Assembly (NCBI GenBank): GCA_021838445.1
Contig: JAKCDU010000016.1
Span: 1 to 64,000, forward strand
From: Actinomycetes bacterium
GTDB taxonomy: Bacteria > Actinomycetota > Acidimicrobiia > Acidimicrobiales > Palsa-688
Length of the DNA stretch: 64,000 nucleotides
Direction of reading: 5' to 3'
Of the stretch, positions 44,049-52,036 are shown piece after piece. Positions within the stretch are counted from its first letter, which is position 1; every line of letters begins with the position of its first letter. The notes beneath the pieces were generated by a model. It ran no database searches. It had not been told where the DNA came from and worked only from the letters and a program-made list of their open reading frames with translations. A program made the position numbers and the translations under genes.

Positions 44049-46367
44049 GAAGCTCCCTTCGGCCTTTCGGTCCACCCCGAGCAGGCATATGAGGTCCTCG
44101 TGCAACTCCATCCAGATGTCGTGGTAGGAGTTCTTCATCACGCCGGTGAACATTTCGTGCTGACCGGCCGCGGTGCGCGAGGCGGCGCGCCCCAGCCGGG
44201 CGCGATAGCCGCCGAGACGGTCGGCGGCCCGGCCCAGTGCGTCGAGGACGGCTTGGGCGCGGTGGTCGTGGGCGAGCAGTTCGTCGATGCGGGCCTGGTC
44301 GTAGTCGGCGTCGGTGTGGTCGTTGGGTGCGTCACCGCGTAGCTGCCAGGACGAGCAGAGCAGCTTGAAGTCGGTGTTCAGGTCCAAGAAGTCGGCGTAG
44401 GCGGCCCGTACCTCCTCGATGGCCTCGGGGGGCACTCCCGGCAGCAGCGCGGCGTGGTGTTCGCGACCCGCCGGGGTGAGCTGCCAGAACCCTCTGGCGT
44501 CGATGAATCGGGACATCTCCTGTTCACGGAGGTGCTCCAGCTGGGCCGACACGAACGCCTCCGGGAGACCGGTCATGTCGACGAGCGTGGGGATTGGAGC
44601 GAACCCCTTGACCCTCAGGGCGTTGATGACCCGGAACTCGGCGTCGGGGGGCAGGTCGGGGGCCCGGGCCGCGACATCGGACGCCCCCTGGTCATCTTCC
44701 TTCTCGGCCACTACCACCGCTGATCCGTCGGCGATGCCGAGCTCGAGCAGGGCCTGAGCCACCGCCAGCCTGACGATGGGCAGACGGAATGGGGAGCAAC
44801 TCACGTAGTCCAGCCCGCACGAGACGAAGAACCGGGCGGACGCGGGGTCGCCGGCCTGCTCCCCGCAGGCGCCGATCTTGATTCCGGGTGACACCGCCCG
44901 GGCGTGCTCGACGGCGTAGCGCACCAAAAAGCCGACCCCTTCGGTGTCGAGCACCTCGAAGGGATCGGAGTCGAGCAACCCCGAAGCGAGATAGCCGGGT
45001 AGCAGCCGGGCTTCGATGTCATCGCGGGAGAAGGCATAGGTGAGCTGGGTGAGATCGTTGGTGCCGAAGGAGAAGAAGTCGGCGGACTCGGCCAGCGCGC
45101 CGGCCACCAGAGCGGCTCGGGGCGTCTCGATCATGGTCCCGACGCTGATGGCTTCCCGGCCGGCCCGGCTGCTGTGGACCTCGGCCTCGGCGGCCTCGAC
45201 CCAGCCGCGGGCCATCCGCAGCTCGCTGGCGGCCACGACGAGAGGGACCATCAACTCGACCATCGGCTGACGGCCCTGGCCCTGCAACGCCTCGACGGCC
45301 CGGCACACGGCCCGGACCTGCATGGGGTAGAGACCGGGCTTGATCACCCCGAGCCGCACGCCCCGCGTCCCCAACATCGGGTTGGTCTCCCGGAGACGCC
45401 GAACCGCCTCCAGGACGGGGCGCTGATCATCGGTCAAGGTCCCTGTCGCTTCGGCCACCACCAGGCGCTCGGCGTCGGGGAGGAACTCGTGGAGCGGCGG
45501 ATCGAGCAGGCGTACCGTCACCGGTAGACCGTCCATGCTGGCGAGGAGCTCCTCGAAATCCTTCTGCTGGGCGGTCTCGAGGTCGGCCAGAGCAGCTTCG
45601 TCCTCGTGCTCGTCGTCGGAGAGTATGAGCCGACGCACGAGGGGGAGGCGGTCCTCGGCGAGGAACATGTGCTCGGTCCGGCACAGGCCTATGCCCTCGG
45701 CCCCGAGGGCGCGGGCCCACGACCCGTCCTCGGCGGTGTCGGCGTTGGCCCGTACCGCGAAGTGGCCGTAGCGCACCTGGTCGGCCCAGTCCAGCAAGGT
45801 CTCCATCTCCCGCGGCGGGCTCGGGGTCTCGAGGTCGACGCGGCCGGCGTAGACGCGGCCGTTCTGGCCGTCGATGGAAATCCAGTCACCGACGGTGATT
45901 CGCCGACCGGCGATCTCGAAGCCGTCCTCGTCGATGCGGATGGCGTCGAGTCCCACCACGGCGGGTATCCCCCAGCCTCGGGCGACCACCGCGGCGTGGC
46001 TCGAGACGCCGCCGCGGGCGGTGACTATCCCGCGGGCCGACTGCATGCCGAGGACGTCCTCCGGCGAGGTCTCGGGCCGGACCAGGACCACCGGCTCCTG
46101 GCGCTCGGCCGCCGCAACAGCTTCGTCGGCGGTCATGACCACCCTCCCGGAGGCCGCTCCGGGCGACGCGGGGATGCCGGTCCCGAGCAGATCCAGGCCT
46201 TCGGTCAGATCGATCCGGGCGTGCAGAAAGTGTCGCAGCAGGGCTGGGTCCACCGACATCAGCGCCTCCGCGGGGGTGGCGCGCCCGTCACGTACCGACT
46301 CGACGGCGGAACGTACGGCTACGGCGGGGTCCACAGCGGCGGGGGATTGGCCATCGGGCACGGTCAA
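44046..46367 (-). CDS. PPDK-like protein lacking the nucleotide-binding domain, with C-terminal extension
   Basis: 773 aa from a TTG overlapping the MDR-reductase stop. It begins where the pyruvate phosphate dikinase linker begins (AVRSAVESVRDGRATPAEAL), so the whole ATP-grasp domain is missing. The phosphohistidine domain has ARGGVSSHAAVVARGWGIPA (His124). The PEP/pyruvate barrel has GIGLCRTEHMF, NPMLGTRG, GTMIETPRA, FFSFGTNDLTQ and GACGEQAGDP with the catalytic Cys. Residues about 575-773 are an extra domain with a winged-helix-like start. It could exchange phosphate between PEP and a partner, but not use ATP alone. Confidence 0.85.
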   Translation of the reverse strand: MTVPDGQSPAAVDPAVAVRSAVESVRDGRATPAEALMSVDPALLRHFLHARIDLTEGLDLLGTGIPASPGAASGRVVMTADEAVAAAERQEPVVLVRPETSPEDVLGMQSARGIVTARGGVSSHAAVVARGWGIPAVVGLDAIRIDEDGFEIAGRRITVGDWISIDGQNGRVYAGRVDLETPSPPREMETLLDWADQVRYGHFAVRANADTAEDGSWARALGAEGIGLCRTEHMFLAEDRLPLVRRLILSDDEHEDEAALADLETAQQKDFEELLASMDGLPVTVRLLDPPLHEFLPDAERLVVAEATGTLTDDQRPVLEAVRRLRETNPMLGTRGVRLGVIKPGLYPMQVRAVCRAVEALQGQGRQPMVELMVPLVVAASELRMARGWVEAAEAEVHSSRAGREAISVGTMIETPRAALVAGALAESADFFSFGTNDLTQLTYAFSRDDIEARLLPGYLASGLLDSDPFEVLDTEGVGFLVRYAVEHARAVSPGIKIGACGEQAGDPASARFFVSCGLDYVSCSPFRLPIVRLAVAQALLELGIADGSAVVVAEKEDDQGASDVAARAPDLPPDAEFRVINALRVKGFAPIPTLVDMTGLPEAFVSAQLEHLREQEMSRFIDARGFWQLTPAGREHHAALLPGVPPEAIEEVRAAYADFLDLNTDFKLLCSSWQLRGDAPNDHTDADYDQARIDELLAHDHRAQAVLDALGRAADRLGGYRARLGRAASRTAAGQHEMFTGVMKNSYHDIWMELHEDLICLLGVDRKAEGSF

Positions 46368-47416
46368 CTGAGGCTCTCTTCGACGTCGGGGTCCAGACGG
46401 ACCAGCATCTTGCCGGTGTTGGCTCCGGACAACATGCCTAGCAGCGCCTCGACGGCGTGGTCGAGACCGTCCACCACCGTCTCTTTGGAGACGAGCTCTC
46501 CGGCCGCCAGCCAGGCGAGAGTCCGCTGCTCGAACTCGGCCCGGATGTCCTCATGGTCCCGCACGATGAAGCCCCGCAGGGTGAGACGCTTGAGCACCGC
46601 CTGTATCAGGTGGCCGATGTCCTGGCCGGGGCTCTGCCCCAGCATGGAGGCGATCTGCCCACACAGCGCCACCCGGCCGCCTATCCGGAGGTGGTGCAGG
46701 GCCGCCACGAGTTGCTCCCCGCCGACATTGTCGAAGTAGAGATCGATACCGTCGGGCGCCACCCGGCGCAGGCCCGACCCCGGGTCCTCCGAGCGGTAAT
46801 CGAAGGCGGCGTCGAAGCCGAGCTGCTCGACCAGCAGGCGGCACTTGTCCGCACCGCCCGCGCTGCCCACCACCCTCGACGCGCCCATGAGGCGGGCCAT
46901 CTGGCCCACCGCGCTGCCCACCGCCCCCGCCGCAGCGCTGACGAAGACCGAATCACCGGACCGGAGCTCGCCGGCTCGCACCAGGCCCGCGTAGGCGGTG
47001 AAGCCGGTCTGGCCGAGGACCCCTAGCCACATGGACAGCGGGGCCGCCCGCTCGTCGATCACCGACACGCTCGAGGCGTCGACCACGGCATGATCGCGCC
47101 AGCCCGAGCGGTGGCGTACGAAGCGTCCCGGCGGAATAGCCGGATCGTTGCTGGCCAGCACCCGGCCGAGGGCCGAACCGTCGAGGGGTGATCCGACCTC
47201 GAAGTTGGTGGTGTAGTGCTTCTCGGTGTCCTCCAGGCGACCCCGCATGGACGGGTCCACGCTCATGTAGGAGTTCCGGACCAGGAGCTGACCGGGCCCC
47301 GGCTCGGGCAGCGGACGCGTCTCCACCGCGAAATCCTCGGGCACCGGGCCCGAGTGGTGAGGGCGGCGCGACAGCACGACCATCGCCGTCTCTGTGATGC
47401 GTTCGGTTGCGGCCAC
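46364..47416 (-). CDS. MDR-superfamily NADP-dependent oxidoreductase
   Basis: 350 aa from GTG 47416, a few bases after the upstream SDR stop. It is of the leukotriene-B4 dehydrogenase/CurA type: PLPEPGPGQLLVRNSYMSVDPSMRGR, LGQTGFTAYAGL, the cofactor loop SAAAGAVGSAVGQ, FDNVGGEQL, and RGFIVRDHE near the C-terminus. No zinc ligands. Such enzymes reduce the double bond of enones. It lies in a leftward operon SDR-MDR-PPDK-like. Confidence 0.88.
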   Translation of the reverse strand: MAATERITETAMVVLSRRPHHSGPVPEDFAVETRPLPEPGPGQLLVRNSYMSVDPSMRGRLEDTEKHYTTNFEVGSPLDGSALGRVLASNDPAIPPGRFVRHRSGWRDHAVVDASSVSVIDERAAPLSMWLGVLGQTGFTAYAGLVRAGELRSGDSVFVSAAAGAVGSAVGQMARLMGASRVVGSAGGADKCRLLVEQLGFDAAFDYRSEDPGSGLRRVAPDGIDLYFDNVGGEQLVAALHHLRIGGRVALCGQIASMLGQSPGQDIGHLIQAVLKRLTLRGFIVRDHEDIRAEFEQRTLAWLAAGELVSKETVVDGLDHAVEALLGMLSGANTGKMLVRLDPDVEESLS

Positions 47417-47420
47417 GTCT

Positions 47421-48200
47421 CTAGTAGGGAGCGATCCCGCCGCCGACGGTGAAGGCCTCACCGTGGCAGTAGGGGACCTCGTCGCTCAGGATCCAGGCCG
47501 CAGTCGCGGCGATCTCGTCTGGACGGGCGTAGCGCTTGAGTGGGACACCGGCGGCCATGGCCTCTTTGAACTGCTCACCGGTGAGACCGGCGATGGCCCC
47601 CATGCTGTCCTCGAGGGACCTCATCATCCGGGTGTCGACGACGCCGGGCATGAGCGTGTTGACCCGGATGCCGGCGTCGGCCACCTCCAGCGCCAGGCAC
47701 CTGGCCATCCCGTGGACGGCGTGCTTGGAGGAGTTGTAGACGGCGGTGCCGACCGAACCCATGAGCCCGGCGATGGACGCCGTGACCAGGATTTTGCCTC
47801 CGAGGCCGTCGGCCGTCATGGCCCGGACGCCAGCCTGCGCGGTGAGGAAGGCCCCGAGCACGTTCACATCGAACACCCGGCGGTAGTCGGCCACGTCGAA
47901 CTCGGCGATCGGTCTGGCGATGCACTCCACCCCGGCGTTGATGTCGAGCAGGTCCAACCGGCCGAAGCTGTCGACCGCGGCTCCGACCGCCCGGCGGGCC
48001 CCCTCCTCGGTCGTGATATCGGCGGCTACGCCCAGAGCCTCACCGGGCAGAGTGTCAGCTACCTCCTTGCAGGCCGCCTCATCGAGGTCGGCCACCACGA
48101 CCCGGCATCCCTCGTCCGACAGTCGACGGCATACCGCCTGCCCGATCCCGCCGGCGCCGCCGGTGACCAGAGCTGCCTTACCGGCCAGTCCTTTGAGCAA
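47421..48200 (-). CDS. short-chain dehydrogenase/reductase
   Basis: 259 aa from TTG 48200 with an AAGGGGG site; GTG 48221 would add seven residues. Motifs: VTGGAGGIG, VVADLDE (Asp: NAD(H)), INAGVE, TASIAG (catalytic Ser), YNSSK, and PGVVDTRMM. First gene of the operon that continues into the MDR reductase and PPDK-like genes. A well-conserved operator-like site lies 29-50 bp upstream. Confidence 0.88.
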   Translation of the reverse strand: MLKGLAGKAALVTGGAGGIGQAVCRRLSDEGCRVVVADLDEAACKEVADTLPGEALGVAADITTEEGARRAVGAAVDSFGRLDLLDINAGVECIARPIAEFDVADYRRVFDVNVLGAFLTAQAGVRAMTADGLGGKILVTASIAGLMGSVGTAVYNSSKHAVHGMARCLALEVADAGIRVNTLMPGVVDTRMMRSLEDSMGAIAGLTGEQFKEAMAAGVPLKRYARPDEIAATAAWILSDEVPYCHGEAFTVGGGIAPY

Positions 48201-48228
48201 GACATCCCCCTTCCAGGTCACGCAACTG

Positions 48229-48250
48229 TAACTAACCGATCGATTAATAG
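48229..48250 (+). promoter_or_regulatory. operator-like site O8 (SDR-MDR-PPDK-like operon)
   Basis: TAACTAACCGATCGATTAAT and the next two bases form a near-palindrome around CCGATCG (TAAC-CGATCG-ATTA). It combines both half-site types (TAACTAAC and CGATTAATA) seen at the other sites. Confidence 0.6.
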
Positions 48251-48388
48251 CAATGTCCCCGGCCGGCCGAAGGGCCCCCCGACGACCGGGCGGCTACCGG
48301 TCGGCGGCCACCCCGGGACGGCTCGGTGAGGCTGCGGTCGGGCCCGGCGGTAGCGGCTCGAGCGGTGGTGCGGGGGCTCGGGGACCGG

Positions 48389-48817
48389 TCAGGTTGCCAG
48401 GCCCAGATTGCGGGCTCTGGCGCCGCGGTCGTGGAAGTCGGCCTCGTAGATGATCAGGTCTCCGTCGAAGCGCAGATGGCTCATCACCTCGACCTCCCAT
48501 CTCCGGCCGAGCAGCGCCTCGCCGTAGACGTCGGCGTCGGCGACGGTAGCGCTCATCAGGTAGTGGACCGCGAGGCCCTCGTCGTTGGACCACCACTGGT
48601 CCGGGGCGAGGGTCAGATCGGCCCACTTGGCCAGAGCGCCGGCGAAGAACGTCCGTATGGCCGGCCACCCCTGAAAGGTACCGCTGGCCACGTCGAAGAG
48701 CACGGCGTCGGGATGGAACAGCGACTCGGGGGCGTCGGGGTCGCCGCTGGACCAGGCCGCGAACACGGCCTTGCCCACCTCTATCCTCCTCGTCGTCAGG
48801 GCGGCGTCGGATGTCAA
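48389..48817 (-). CDS. SnoaL/NTF2-like protein
   Basis: 142 aa from TTG 48817 behind GGGGAG; a GTG-started extension to 48889 has no family support. NTF2-like features: RRIEVGKAVFAAWSSGDPDAPESLFHPDA, FDVASGTFQGWPAIRTFF, LIIYEADFHD. Possible roles are isomerase, hydratase or dioxygenase beta-type subunit. It is the last gene of a leftward group after the APH-type kinase, separated from it by 127 bp with short repeats. Confidence 0.75.
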   Translation of the reverse strand: MTSDAALTTRRIEVGKAVFAAWSSGDPDAPESLFHPDAVLFDVASGTFQGWPAIRTFFAGALAKWADLTLAPDQWWSNDEGLAVHYLMSATVADADVYGEALLGRRWEVEVMSHLRFDGDLIIYEADFHDRGARARNLGLAT

Positions 48818-48859
48818 GGTTGCTCCCCTCTCGGTGGTCGGCTCCGGCCTTCGGGCCAG

Positions 48860-48914
48860 GGTAGGTCGAGACCCGGTGGCTCGGGACACGGTAGGTCGGC
48901 TGACGGTAGGTCGG
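48860..48914. repeat. three copies of GGTAGGTCG
   Basis: GGTAGGTCG at 48860, 48890 and 48905, the last two with a further G. Spacing is 30 and 15 bp. The stretch lies between the NTF2-like and APH-type genes. Function unknown. Confidence 0.5.
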
Positions 48915-48944
48915 GACCGGCTGCGGCGCGGTCGAGGTTGGATA

Positions 48945-49907
48945 TCAGGGCAGGGACTCGGCGGTGATGCTCGCCAGGCGGCGCAGGAAGGTCTGGTGGA
49001 GGTGGGTGCCGATGATGGCCATGTTCGGGCTGCGGTTGGTGCCCGCCTCGAACAAGGCGAGGGTCGAGGTGTTGGCGCAGGCGCCCTTGAAGAGGTTGAA
49101 GGCCTCCCAGTAGAGCCAGCCGGCGTCGGTCATGGTGAAGCCGGCGTGGCGCTCGAAAAGGCCCTTCCATTCGTCGGCGGACCGGGTCCGGCGTCCCCTG
49201 ATGGCCAAGGTGAACGACCAGTCCTCGGCGGGGTCGCCGAGGTGGGAGAACTCCCAGTCGGTCACGGCCAGGGTCCGACCGTCCCGGAACAGCACGTTGC
49301 CGGGTCCGGCATCGCCGTGAACGATGGAAAGGCGCTCCAGTGGAGGCGCAAAGTGGTGCAGCCAGGCGGCTCCCTCTTCGAGGAGCGGCACGGTCTCGCC
49401 GACCGAGCGACGGTAGAGGGCGGCCCACCTGTCGATCTGGAGATGTACCGCTTCGGACGGGGTCGAGGGCAGGTCCCCGAAGGCGCCGGTGAGGAGGGTG
49501 GTGTCGAGCGAATGGAGCCGGGCCAGCGCTTCGATGAACGACGCCGCGGCGTCCTCGTCCATGGCTCGTTCGTCGCCGCCCGGCGGGGGCGGCACATCTA
49601 TCCAGTCCATCAGGAAGAAGGGCCGGCCCAGCACCCGGCCGCTCTCTTCTGCCCCGCGGACGGTGGCGACGGGGTAGCCGGCTCGGCCCAGGGCGGCCAT
49701 CACCCCATACTCCTCGACACCCGAGGTCCCGAACACGCCGCCCTGCTCCATGCGGACCATGAATGCCCCGGAGTTGGTCTCGACCCGGACCATGGCCCGG
49801 CTGTGCCCCGTGGCGACCCGGCGGCAGGCGGTGACCTCCACATCTCGGCCGAACTGTTCTGACATCCACGCGGCCAGAGCCGCGGTTTGTTCCTCGGAGA
49901 AGGTCAT
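48945..49907 (-). CDS. APH-fold phosphotransferase (kinase-like), not clearly resistance-related
   Basis: 320 aa. The kinase fold is shown by FMVRMEQGG (Lys-less strand region), FFLMDWIDVPPPP, IVHGDAGPGNVLFRDG (catalytic loop HGDxxxxN) and VTDWEFSHLGDPAED (metal-binding Asp). Such proteins in catabolic clusters sit next to acyl-CoA dehydrogenase and CoA-transferase genes and may phosphorylate a small metabolite. It overlaps the small protein upstream by 4 bp. Confidence 0.83.
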   Translation of the reverse strand: MTFSEEQTAALAAWMSEQFGRDVEVTACRRVATGHSRAMVRVETNSGAFMVRMEQGGVFGTSGVEEYGVMAALGRAGYPVATVRGAEESGRVLGRPFFLMDWIDVPPPPGGDERAMDEDAAASFIEALARLHSLDTTLLTGAFGDLPSTPSEAVHLQIDRWAALYRRSVGETVPLLEEGAAWLHHFAPPLERLSIVHGDAGPGNVLFRDGRTLAVTDWEFSHLGDPAEDWSFTLAIRGRRTRSADEWKGLFERHAGFTMTDAGWLYWEAFNLFKGACANTSTLALFEAGTNRSPNMAIIGTHLHQTFLRRLASITAESLP

Positions 49908-50323
49908 GCGGGGTCCCGGGTCGGCAGCCGTCCACGGAACGCCTCACCCATGCCCGACGTGGCTTGCAAGTCCTCGTCGAGCTCGCCGACCAAGAGGGTC
50001 CGTATCACCGAGCGAACCTCGGTCGCCGCGGGGTCGTCCCGGCCCACCGCGCCGACGAGAGCGGCGGCGGCTCGCTCGGCGGAGGTTCCCGATCCCGCCG
50101 CGGCGACGAGCGGGTTGGCGTGCAGCGCCTCCAGAGCGGACTCCAGACGGGCGCGGCGCTCGGGACCGGGGTCGGCCCCCCTCGTCGCCGCGTAGTCGGC
50201 CACGCCGATGAGGGCGATGGTGGCCAGCTGGGTGTATTCGTCCTGGATGGAGCCGAGGACGGTGTCGCGCAGGGTGGACGCGACAGAGGCCCACATGGCC
50301 CCGTCGGTGGGGCGACGGCTCAT
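49904..50323 (-). CDS. unrecognised small helical protein coupled to APH-type kinase
   Basis: 139 aa from ATG 50323, overlapping both neighbours (ATGA at each end). Likely all-helical: ASVASTLRDTVLGSIQDEYTQL, ALIGVADYAATRG, RARLESALEALHANPLVAA. No Cys pairs, signal or membrane segment. I do not recognise a family. The tight coupling with the APH-type kinase suggests a partner or regulatory subunit. Confidence 0.72.
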   Translation of the reverse strand: MSRRPTDGAMWASVASTLRDTVLGSIQDEYTQLATIALIGVADYAATRGADPGPERRARLESALEALHANPLVAAAGSGTSAERAAAALVGAVGRDDPAATEVRSVIRTLLVGELDEDLQATSGMGEAFRGRLPTRDPA

Positions 50324-51330
50324 TGCAGGCGTCGCGCCAGGTCGGCTTCGGCCTCGAAGTCCCAGGTCGCCTTCCATACCGGATCGGACAGCGGCTCGGT
50401 CCGTCCCGACCATCCCCGGGAACGGAACCACTCGTAGGTGTGGCGGTGACCCTCCCGCAGGTCGTAGCGGTTGGACAGGCCGGCGATGTTGCGGGCCTTC
50501 TCGGTGCTCAGAACGGCGTGGTGGCGCACCCCGAAGAGGTGGCTCCACAGAGGAGGACCGCCGGTAGAGATCATCGAGTCGGGTACCTCTACGATGTGGG
50601 CGGGCGCTCCCACCACCTCGGCGAGCACTTGGACGTAGCGCCGAGCGGTCAACGAGTCACCGGTGACGTTGAACACCTCACCGCCAGCACGGGCGACCCC
50701 GGTCAGGGCCACCATGAACTCGCAGAGGTCGTCGACGTGGCCGTAGGAGCCCGTCACCAGCCCGCCGTGGGGGAGCAGGATCGGCAATCGCTGCTCGAGC
50801 CGGAGGAACATCGGCGCTTCCATGTCGAAGATGTTGTTCTCCGGGCCGTAGATCGCCGCCGGGCGCACCACACACCCCGGGAAGCCCGTCTCTTGATGGC
50901 GCGCCACGATGGCGCGTTCGGCCAGCGCCTTGAAGCCGCCGTAGACCGAGGGGCCGTCGGGGTTGTCGGGCATGTCCTCGGTCCAGGGGAAGACCCCGAC
51001 GAGCGACTGGTCGTAGGCCATGATGGAACTGACGAACACATAGGACCCGGTACGGCCGTCGAGGAGGTCGAGCAATCCGGAGATGTCGCTCCCGCCGGCG
51101 GCCATGACGAAGCCGCTCACATCGAACACGGCGTCCCATGAGGTTCCCGACAGGCCGGATCGCATGCTGTCGGTGTCGGTTCGGTCGGCGATGATCTGGC
51201 CGACTCCGGGGGGCAGCGAAGTACCGGTGCGCCCCCGGTTGAGCACGGTCACCTCATGGCCGGCGGCGTCCAGCATGTGGACCAGTCGCCGGCCCACGAA
51301 CACCGAACCACCGAGCACCAGTGCCCGCAT
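50320..51330 (-). CDS. NAD-dependent epimerase/dehydratase (extended SDR)
   Basis: 336 aa. The N-terminal cofactor loop reads LVLGGSVFVGRRLVHML (GGxxFxG form as in atypical extended SDRs), then NRGRTG, DAVFDVSGF, VFVSSIMAYD, and YGGFKALAE (YxxxK). The C-terminal half resembles substrate-binding regions of epimerases. It probably acts on a nucleotide sugar or a CoA/lactone intermediate. First gene of the leftward group with the small protein and the kinase. The divergent region upstream holds an operator-like site. Confidence 0.84.
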   Translation of the reverse strand: MRALVLGGSVFVGRRLVHMLDAAGHEVTVLNRGRTGTSLPPGVGQIIADRTDTDSMRSGLSGTSWDAVFDVSGFVMAAGGSDISGLLDLLDGRTGSYVFVSSIMAYDQSLVGVFPWTEDMPDNPDGPSVYGGFKALAERAIVARHQETGFPGCVVRPAAIYGPENNIFDMEAPMFLRLEQRLPILLPHGGLVTGSYGHVDDLCEFMVALTGVARAGGEVFNVTGDSLTARRYVQVLAEVVGAPAHIVEVPDSMISTGGPPLWSHLFGVRHHAVLSTEKARNIAGLSNRYDLREGHRHTYEWFRSRGWSGRTEPLSDPVWKATWDFEAEADLARRLQ

Positions 51331-51474
51331 CAGACATCATTCCTCTCGCCGGCCAATCCCCGACCGGGGCGTCCACGTGCTCCGACCGAGCGGCCCGGAA
51401 GCGACACACCGCGCCGGCCCTGACCCCCGGGATTTCCCCGGTCCGCTGCCGACGCGCCCTTCACGCGTGCAGGC

Positions 51475-51495
51475 TAACTAATCAGTCGATACGCT
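51475..51495 (+). promoter_or_regulatory. operator-like site O9 (epimerase / VOC genes)
   Basis: TAACTAATCAGTCGATAC matches the O8 stretch TAACTAACCGATCGATTA at 13 of 18 positions. It lies in the divergent region between the epimerase and VOC genes. Confidence 0.5.
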
Positions 51496-51531
51496 ACAAA
51501 CCGCCTGATGGGTAGGGTAGGGAGGTTGGCG

Positions 51532-52020
51532 ATGCTGGGCGCCCCGGTGCAGGTGGCTTACGCAGTAGACGACGTCGAGGCGTCGGCGGTGCACTTCTCG
51601 GGGGCTTTCGGGGTGGGACCGTTCTACGTCGCCCACCACCCTCCGATGACCTGCCTCGACCGGTGGGGCCAACCGGGCTTGTTCTGTCACTCGAGTGCCT
51701 ACGGCCAATGGGGCGCCATCCAGGTGGAGCTCGTGGCCATCGAGGGCGAGGTCCGTCGTGGGCTGCATCACGTGGCCCATTTCGTGGATTCGATAGATGC
51801 GGCGGTCGAGCACCTCGGCTCGAGAGGGTTTCCCCTCCACATGGCCGCTCGGACCCCGAGCGGCACTCGCTTCGCCTTCTGCGATGCCCGGACGGTGCTC
51901 GGCCACCTGATCGAGCTGTACGAGCCGACCCCCGGAATTCAGCGGCTGTACGGCCGGGTCAGCAAGGCATCTGTGGGATGGGACGGAGCCGACGCGGTGC
52001 GTCCCATGCCCGCCGGGTGA
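51532..52020 (+). CDS. VOC-family (glyoxalase/dioxygenase-like) protein
   Basis: 162 aa from ATG 51532 after GGGAGG at good spacing; ATG 51508 would add eight residues. Two beta-alpha-beta units: VQVAYAVDDVEASAVHFSGAFG, then HHVAHFVDSIDAAVEHLGSRGF, with a final ligand-type Glu in LGHLIELYEP. Metal ligands of the His/Glu type are plausible. The reaction could be ring-cleaving oxygenation, isomerisation or lactoylglutathione-type chemistry. It shares an operon with the LLM gene 16 bp downstream. Confidence 0.8.
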   Translation: MLGAPVQVAYAVDDVEASAVHFSGAFGVGPFYVAHHPPMTCLDRWGQPGLFCHSSAYGQWGAIQVELVAIEGEVRRGLHHVAHFVDSIDAAVEHLGSRGFPLHMAARTPSGTRFAFCDARTVLGHLIELYEPTPGIQRLYGRVSKASVGWDGADAVRPMPAG

Positions 52021-52036
52021 AGAAGCGCCTAGGTTC

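Noticed and set aside
48945-49907. Aminoglycoside-resistance gene
   Set aside because: The kinase fold alone does not imply resistance; the neighbours are catabolic and the protein is not close to any recognised resistance enzyme by eye.
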